A stretch of 17,554 bases of DNA, taken from JBCBSP01 sp964550935. GTDB lineage: Bacteria; Pseudomonadota; Alphaproteobacteria; Caulobacterales; Maricaulaceae. The stretch is from positions 1-17,554 of the forward strand of contig CAZKBB010000058.1 of the NCBI GenBank assembly GCA_964550935.1. Reading direction: 5' to 3'. Shown in pieces: positions 12,933 through 17,554 of the stretch. The notes under the pieces were generated by a model. The model had not been told where the DNA came from. It did not search any database and saw only the letters and a program-made list of their open reading frames with translations. Numbering within the stretch: the first letter of the stretch is position 1; every line of letters starts with the position of its first letter. A program made the position numbers and the translations under genes.

Positions 12933-15232
12933 TGGGCGAACAACGCAATCTGCTGCTCGCGATCGTGATCGCGGTCGGCATCATCTTGCTCTACCAGTTG
13001 CTTGTTCTGGACCGGATCAATCCGGCTCCGAATGAAGCGCCGAACGCCGACGGCGCCCCTGCGGCCGCCTCCGAAGAGGCGCCGGGCCTGCGCGAAGGCG
13101 ACGCGCCCCAGGTCGGCCAGAGCGAAGCGCCTGCGGGCGCGGCCGGCGGCTCGCTGGACCGCGAGACCGCTCTTGGCTTGAGCGACCGCGTCGAGATTCG
13201 CACCCCGGCGCTGTCCGGCTCGATCGCGCTGACCGGCGCGCGCTTCGACGATCTTCAGCTTCTGCGCTACGACACCGAGGTCGACAGCGACATCCCCGTC
13301 ACGCTGCTCACGCCGCGCGAGGGCCCCGGCGGTCACTACGTCGTGAACGGCTGGGCCGGCGGGACCGGCGCGCCGGACGGCATGCCGGGCGTGAACACCG
13401 ACTGGCGCCTCGCCGAGGGCGACGTGCTTACCCCGCAAAGCCCGATCGTCCTGGAGCACCGCGCGGGCGATCTGGTCTTCCAGCGGACCATCACGGTGGA
13501 CGAGGACTATCTGTTCACCGTAACCGACCGGGTCGCCAACGAGGGCGACGCCCCGGCCGCGATCGCGCGCTACGGCCAGGTGCGCCAGCACGGCCTGCCG
13601 GCGGATCTGACGAACTTCTTCATCCTGCACGAAGGCCCGATCGGCGTGGTCGGCGGCGAGCTGACCGATCGCAAGTATAACGCGCTGGAGAATGACGGCG
13701 TGGTGACGCGCGAAGGCCAGGGCGGCTGGATGGGCATCACGTCAAAATACTGGCTCGCCGCGGCCGCGCCGGCGGGCGAACCGGCGATCACGGGCCAGTT
13801 CCGCACCCTGCGGCGCGACGGGGCCACCGTCTACGAGAGCAACTATATCCGCCAGGCCGAGACGGTCGCCCCCGGCGCGGTGCTGGAGAGTCAGGCCTAT
13901 GTCTACGCCGGTTCGAAATCGGTCGAGATCCTGCAGCGCTATCAGGACGAGTACGGCGTTCAGCGCCTCGACATGGCGATGGACTGGGGGATGTTCTGGT
14001 TCCTCACGCGGCCCTTCTTCTTCCTGATCGACGTCTTCAACGGCTGGCTCGGCAATTTCGGGCTCGCGATCATGCTTCTGACGGTGCTGATCAAGCTGGT
14101 GCTGTTCCCGCTGAACAATCGCGCCTTCGCCTCCATGGCCAAGATGAAGGCGGTCGCGCCGAAGATGCAGGAGATCAAGGAGACCTATCAGGGTGACAAT
14201 CAGCGCCAGCAGCAGGCGATGATGGAGCTCTACCGCAAGGAGAAGATCAACCCGCTGGCCGGGTGTCTGCCGATCCTGCCGCAGATCCCGATCTTCTTCG
14301 CGCTGTACAAGACCGTGTTCATCTCGCTGGAGGCGCGCCACGAGCCCTTCTTCGGCTGGATCCGCGACATGTCCGCGCCGGATCCGACCATGATCGGCAA
14401 TTTGTTCGGGCTTCTGCCTTACGATCCCTCGGGCATTCCGCTCCTCAGCGCGGTCCTGACGATCGGTCTGTGGCCGATCCTCATGGGGATCACGATGTGG
14501 GCGCAGCAGTCGCTGAACCCGCCCCCGCCGGACAAGATTCAGCGTCAGATCTTCGCCTTCCTGCCGATCGTCTTCACGATCGTGCTGGCGCCGTTCGCCG
14601 CCGCGCTGGTGATCTACTGGGCCTGGAACAATTTCCTGACCATCCTCCAGCAATACATCATCATGCGCCGTCAGGGCGTCGAGACCGAGTTGGACAAGAA
14701 GGTGAAAGGGCTCCATGCGCGCCTGACCGGCAAGCCGGTTCAAGCGCTCACCGCCGAAGGCGAGGGCGGGGCCGACGGCTCCAAGCTGTCCTCCACCACG
14801 ACTAAGCCGAAAGGCGTCGAGGACGTCGGCACCTCCAGAGGCGAGGCCGCGCCGGACAGCTACGCCAGCCCGCAATCGGATACCGAGGCCGGCGCGACGC
14901 CGGACGCAGGCGATGAGGGCGGGGTCGAGCCGTTGAAGAAGGACGGCGAGCCGGTCGCCAAGGGCGCTGCGAAGCCCGCTGCGAAACGCACTAACCCGGC
15001 CGCCAAGAAGCCGCGCTCGAGCGCCAAGACTTCGACGGCGAAGAAGAAGCCCGCGCGCAAGCCGGCGCCGAAGAAGAAGACCGGTCCGCGCGCCGGCGCC
15101 GGTACTGGGAGTTCCGGCGGCGCAAAGTCCGGCTCGACAGGGTCCGGCGCGGCGAAGTCGCGCTCGACGCGCAGCTCCGCGGCGAAAAAGAAGCCGGGCG
15201 GCTCTGGCGGGTCCTCCGGAGGTGAAGGCTGA
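12932..15232 (+). CDS. yidC: Membrane protein insertase YidC with long basic C-terminal tail
   Basis: YidC inserts and folds inner-membrane proteins, alone or with SecYEG. TM1 (about 6-25) is followed by the periplasmic P1 domain (about 60-345). The insertase core starts near residue 351 with WGMFWFLTRPFFFLIDVF and GFGLAI-type TM2. K388 in LTVLIKLVLFPL takes the place of the groove arginine of E. coli. The cytoplasmic hairpin SMAKMKAVAPKMQEI, NPLAGCLPILPQIPIF and the last helices up to about residue 577 follow. Residues 578-766 are an unusually long tail, and its last 90 residues are Lys/Ala/Pro/Ser/Gly-rich and histone H1-like. Typical YidC is about 550-610 residues. It overlaps rnpA by one base and engB by four. 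Confidence 0.97.
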   Translation: MGEQRNLLLAIVIAVGIILLYQLLVLDRINPAPNEAPNADGAPAAASEEAPGLREGDAPQVGQSEAPAGAAGGSLDRETALGLSDRVEIRTPALSGSIALTGARFDDLQLLRYDTEVDSDIPVTLLTPREGPGGHYVVNGWAGGTGAPDGMPGVNTDWRLAEGDVLTPQSPIVLEHRAGDLVFQRTITVDEDYLFTVTDRVANEGDAPAAIARYGQVRQHGLPADLTNFFILHEGPIGVVGGELTDRKYNALENDGVVTREGQGGWMGITSKYWLAAAAPAGEPAITGQFRTLRRDGATVYESNYIRQAETVAPGAVLESQAYVYAGSKSVEILQRYQDEYGVQRLDMAMDWGMFWFLTRPFFFLIDVFNGWLGNFGLAIMLLTVLIKLVLFPLNNRAFASMAKMKAVAPKMQEIKETYQGDNQRQQQAMMELYRKEKINPLAGCLPILPQIPIFFALYKTVFISLEARHEPFFGWIRDMSAPDPTMIGNLFGLLPYDPSGIPLLSAVLTIGLWPILMGITMWAQQSLNPPPPDKIQRQIFAFLPIVFTIVLAPFAAALVIYWAWNNFLTILQQYIIMRRQGVETELDKKVKGLHARLTGKPVQALTAEGEGGADGSKLSSTTTKPKGVEDVGTSRGEAAPDSYASPQSDTEAGATPDAGDEGGVEPLKKDGEPVAKGAAKPAAKRTNPAAKKPRSSAKTSTAKKKPARKPAPKKKTGPRAGAGTGSSGGAKSGSTGSGAAKSRSTRSSAAKKKPGGSGGSSGGEG

Positions 15233-15885
15233 GCCAGAGCGATGAAGACGCCGCGCGCGCGGCGGCGCGGCTTGAGGCCGGGCGCAAGCTGTTCGCGGGC
15301 GCATGCGACTTCATGCTTGGCGTCGTCTCGCTGGAGGGGCTGCCTTCGCCTGATCGTCCCGAGGTCGCCTTCGCGGGGCGCTCCAACGTGGGCAAGTCCT
15401 CGCTGATCAACGCGCTGACCGGCCGCAAGGCGCTGGCGCGCGCCTCGAACGAGCCCGGGCGCACGCGCGAGCTTAACTTCTTCGATCTCGGCGGCGAGCT
15501 GCGCCTGGTGGACCTGCCGGGCTACGGCTTCGCCAAGGCTCCCAAGGACGTCGCCAAGCGCTGGACGAACCTGACGCGGGCGTACTTGCGCGGGCGGGTG
15601 AACCTGAAGCGGGTCTTTCTTCTGATCGATGCGCGCCACGGGCTGAAGCGCTCCGACGAGGAGGTCATGACCGCACTCGACGAGGCCGCGGTGGTCTATC
15701 AGATCACCTTGACCAAGCTGGACAAGCTCAAGCCGGCCGATCAGGCCGGGATCGTCGAAAGGACCGAAGCCGCCATCGCGCGCCGGCCGGCGGCCTTTCC
15801 CAAGGTCGCCGCCACCTCCGCGGCCAAAGGCGACGGCATCGCGGCCCTGCGCGCGGACCTCGCCGAGATCGCCCGGCCGGGCTAA
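15229..15885 (+). CDS. engB: Ribosome biogenesis GTP-binding protein EngB (YihA/YsxC)
   Basis: An essential TRAFAC GTPase acting in late 50S assembly. Numbered from the start used here: G1 GRSNVGKSS (50-58), G2 near EPGRTRELNFF, G3 DLPGYG (95-100), G4 TKLDK (162-166) and G5 SAAKGDGI. The first in-frame ATG (15313) has no ribosome-binding site. It would also remove the conserved N-terminal helix ARLEAGRKLFAGACDFM. An in-frame TGA at 15223-15225 limits the choice. The CTG at 15229-15231 overlaps the yidC stop as CTGA and lies five bases after GGAGGT, so I choose it, giving 218 residues. If CTG is not used, the gene is 15313-15885. Confidence 0.92.
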   Translation: MSQSDEDAARAAARLEAGRKLFAGACDFMLGVVSLEGLPSPDRPEVAFAGRSNVGKSSLINALTGRKALARASNEPGRTRELNFFDLGGELRLVDLPGYGFAKAPKDVAKRWTNLTRAYLRGRVNLKRVFLLIDARHGLKRSDEEVMTALDEAAVVYQITLTKLDKLKPADQAGIVERTEAAIARRPAAFPKVAATSAAKGDGIAALRADLAEIARPG

Positions 15886-15894
15886 AATCCGGCC
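15875..15894 (+). other. Hairpin across the engB stop, abutting the next start codon
   Basis: GGCCGG (15875-15880) and CCGGCC (15889-15894) pair around an eight-base loop that contains the engB stop codon. The ATG of the next gene follows with no gap, and no Shine-Dalgarno is seen. As RNA it would cover the ribosome landing site, and engB ribosomes would open it. It suggests coupled or restrained translation of the downstream gene. Confidence 0.4.
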
Positions 15895-16893
15895 ATGACG
15901 CGTCTCGCTTTCATATCCGCGGCCTTCGCCGCGCTCGCCGCCTCGGGCGCGATCTGCGCGCCGGCGCGCGCGGGCGACGTGTGCAATGAGACGAGCTTCA
16001 TGGTGGAGATCGCCATGGCCTGGCGCACGCCCTCCGGGCTCGCGGCGGAGGGCTGGACCCGGGTGCGCCCCGGCGAGTGCGTCGAGGCCGGCCCCGAGAC
16101 CGACGAGCGCGAACAGTATCTCTACGCCCGCACCAGCCCGGCCTATCTCGGCGGCGTGCGCGAGTGGCGCGGCGGCCAGCCGGTGTGCGTCGACCAGCAG
16201 GACTTCACGTTCGAGGGCGCGGCCGATTGCGCCGCGCTCGGCCTTGAAGAGCGCAGCTTCCGCCGCCTGCGCGAGGAAGAGCGCCGGCGCGCCACCCTGG
16301 TCGAGCCGGCCGACTACGGCGCGCGAGCCGATGATGCGGGCCTGCAGCGATTGTTGCAGTCGGCCGGCTTCGACGTGCGCGTGATCGACGGCTATGTGGG
16401 CCGGCGCACGCGCCGCGAGATTCGTGACTTCGAGTCCGACGCCGGGCGCAGCTTCGGCGAGGACCGCGCCGGGCTGATGGACGCGCTGCACGCGGCCGCG
16501 CTGGAGCGCAACGCCTCGGCCGGGCTTCGCATCTGCAACGAGGCCGACGCGGTGATCGCCGCGGCGGTGGCGCGCCCGCGCGGCGAGGGCTGGGAGAGCC
16601 GGGGCTGGTGGCGCATCGCGCCGGGCGCGTGCGTGCGCGCGCTCGCGGTTCGCCTGACCGATAACGAGGCCTACGTCTACGCCGAGAAGCTCGCTGACGG
16701 CGTCTCGCCTGCGCCATTGACGGGCGGTGATGAGGCGTTCTGCATCGCGCCGGCGCGCTTCCTCGCCGAGGGCCGGGGCGATTGCGAGACCCGCGCCTAT
16801 GAGACTGCGGCCTTCCGCGCCGCGCCCGAACCGGTCGACGGAGCCAGCCAAGTGACCTTTGACGACGGCGATTTCGAAGCGCCGAGCCCATGA
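15895..16893 (+). CDS. Secreted protein with two DUF1036-like repeats and a peptidoglycan-binding-like centre
   Basis: A 332-residue exported protein of unknown function. Residues 1-26 form a Sec signal peptide (hydrophobic core, cleavage likely after ARA), with no proper lipobox. Two repeats with matching cysteine spacing follow: C30, C62, C98, C112 and C214, C246, C283, C297. Both share VCNE/ICNE openings, a GW-R-x-x-PG-x-C core, a YLYA/YVYAE strand and an ending D-C-x8-9-F-R. This fits the DUF1036 family. Between them, residues about 144-184 (LQRLLQSAGFD, VIDGYVGRRTRREIRDFES) resemble a PG_binding_1 repeat. It lies nine bases after engB and overlaps the HAD gene as ATGA. Probably periplasmic and disulfide-bonded (inference). 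Confidence 0.8.
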   Translation: MTRLAFISAAFAALAASGAICAPARAGDVCNETSFMVEIAMAWRTPSGLAAEGWTRVRPGECVEAGPETDEREQYLYARTSPAYLGGVREWRGGQPVCVDQQDFTFEGAADCAALGLEERSFRRLREEERRRATLVEPADYGARADDAGLQRLLQSAGFDVRVIDGYVGRRTRREIRDFESDAGRSFGEDRAGLMDALHAAALERNASAGLRICNEADAVIAAAVARPRGEGWESRGWWRIAPGACVRALAVRLTDNEAYVYAEKLADGVSPAPLTGGDEAFCIAPARFLAEGRGDCETRAYETAAFRAAPEPVDGASQVTFDDGDFEAPSP

Positions 16894-17554
16894 GCGCGAA
16901 ACGCCCCGGCGCGCTCGCCCACGTGGACACGTGGGTGTTCGACCTCGACAACACGCTCTACCCCGCCGACGCGGAGGTGATGACCCAGGTCGATCGGCGC
17001 ATGACCGAGTATGTCATGCGGCTTCTTTCGCTCGACCACGACGCGGCCCGCGGCGTTCAGAAGCGCTACTGGCGCGAATACGGCACCACGCTGAACGGGC
17101 TGATGAGCCATCACGACGTGGACATGGCCGAGTTCCTCGACTTCGTTCACGACATCGACCATGACGTGCTCTCGCCCGATCCCGAGCTCGCGCGCCGCGT
17201 CGCCTCGCTTCAGGGCAAGCGCTACGTCTACACCAACGGCTCGATGAAGCACGCCGAGCAGGTGATCGCGCGCCTGGGCCTCGACGGGCTGTTCCATGAC
17301 CTCTTCGACATCGCTGCGGCGGGTTATCGCCCGAAGCCGCACCGGGAAGGCTTCGAGGCCTTCACCGGTCACTTCGGCGTGCGCCCCGACGCCGCAACCA
17401 TGTTCGAGGATTCCGCGCGCAATCTTGAAACCGCCGCCGCGATGGGCTTCACCACGGTGCTGGTGCGCGCGCCGGGCGTCGTCGAAGGCGGCGAGACCGC
17501 CGGCCCCGGCGAGGCGCCCGATCACGTCCACTACGCGGTGGATTGCCTGAAGAC
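16890..17554 (+). CDS. HAD-family pyrimidine 5'-nucleotidase-like hydrolase, 3' end cut
   Basis: The first 221 codons of a haloacid-dehalogenase-superfamily phosphatase. Motif I is FDLDNTLYP, with nucleophile D18 and acid/base D20. Motif II is YTNGS, followed by the HAEQVIARLGL helix, motif III lysine in YRPKP and motif IV FEDSARNL. The NTLYP and TNGS variants are those of the SDT1-like pyrimidine 5'-nucleotidase family, which dephosphorylates UMP/CMP or damaged nucleotides; the substrate here is not proven. The ATG overlaps the stop of the DUF1036 gene (ATGA), so the two are translationally coupled. The family runs about 220-240 residues, so only the extreme C-terminus is missing. Confidence 0.9.
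   Translation, partial: MSAKRPGALAHVDTWVFDLDNTLYPADAEVMTQVDRRMTEYVMRLLSLDHDAARGVQKRYWREYGTTLNGLMSHHDVDMAEFLDFVHDIDHDVLSPDPELARRVASLQGKRYVYTNGSMKHAEQVIARLGLDGLFHDLFDIAAAGYRPKPHREGFEAFTGHFGVRPDAATMFEDSARNLETAAAMGFTTVLVRAPGVVEGGETAGPGEAPDHVHYAVDCLK

Noticed and set aside
13742..15304. Long open frame on the minus strand opposite yidC
   Set aside because: It is a product of GC-rich codon bias in the true gene. The translation is Arg/Ala/His-rich low complexity without domains, and yidC on the other strand is certain.
14860..16851. 663-codon open frame on the minus strand opposite yidC, engB and the DUF1036 gene
   Set aside because: It crosses three well-supported genes, has no recognisable domain, and its composition is that of a shadow frame.
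1..17554. CRISPR array, tRNA/rRNA, insertion sequence, prophage or attachment site
   Set aside because: No regularly spaced repeats, cloverleaf, transposase-like protein or flanking direct repeats were seen. The two toxin-antitoxin pairs have no mobile-element remnants beside them.

Overview
The window is about 17.5 kb of dense, GC-rich, single-copy chromosome from an alphaproteobacterium. The best guess is a marine stalked lineage of the Maricaulales/Hyphomonadaceae type (Oceanicaulis, Marinicauda or relatives). That guess rests on the gene order (lgt facing ubiK-ybjN-proC; rpmH-rnpA-yidC-engB), the protein sequences, and a YidC with a very long basic tail of the kind I recall being described for Oceanicaulis. 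It is inference, not proof. I see no rRNA, tRNA, CRISPR, prophage or insertion sequence. No gap between genes exceeds about 235 bases.

Positions 1-5830 lie on the minus strand. Read in the direction of transcription they are lgt, a MidA/NDUFAF7-type methyltransferase (coupled by a GTGA overlap), prs, rplY, pth, a VapC-type toxin-antitoxin pair, and ychF (cut by the window edge). The toxin-antitoxin pair separates pth from ychF, two genes that are often adjacent.

Positions 5938-8407 lie on the plus strand: ubiK, a YbjN-domain gene, proC, and a toxin-first RelE/XRE toxin-antitoxin pair. Two matching palindromes precede that pair and look like its operators. The plus-strand block meets the next minus-strand block tail to tail with only 4 bases between.

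Positions 8412-12095 are a compact minus-strand operon: a TVP38/TMEM64 membrane protein, a dihydrolipoamide-dehydrogenase-like flavoprotein (ATGA overlap) and a membrane sensor histidine kinase with no response regulator in the window. This is the least understood unit here.

Positions 12329-17554 lie on the plus strand: rpmH, rnpA, yidC and engB (ribosome, RNase P and membrane-insertion functions). They are followed by a secreted protein with two DUF1036-like repeats around a peptidoglycan-binding-like segment, and a HAD pyrimidine 5'-nucleotidase-like gene cut by the window end. A terminator-like hairpin lies over the 5' end of rnpA. The start of engB appears to be a CTG that overlaps the yidC stop.

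Most of the window is housekeeping: translation (ychF, pth, rplY, rpmH, rnpA, engB), envelope (lgt, yidC), nucleotide, amino-acid and quinone metabolism (prs, proC, ubiK). The accessory content is two toxin-antitoxin modules, the TVP38/flavoprotein/kinase operon and the DUF1036 protein.
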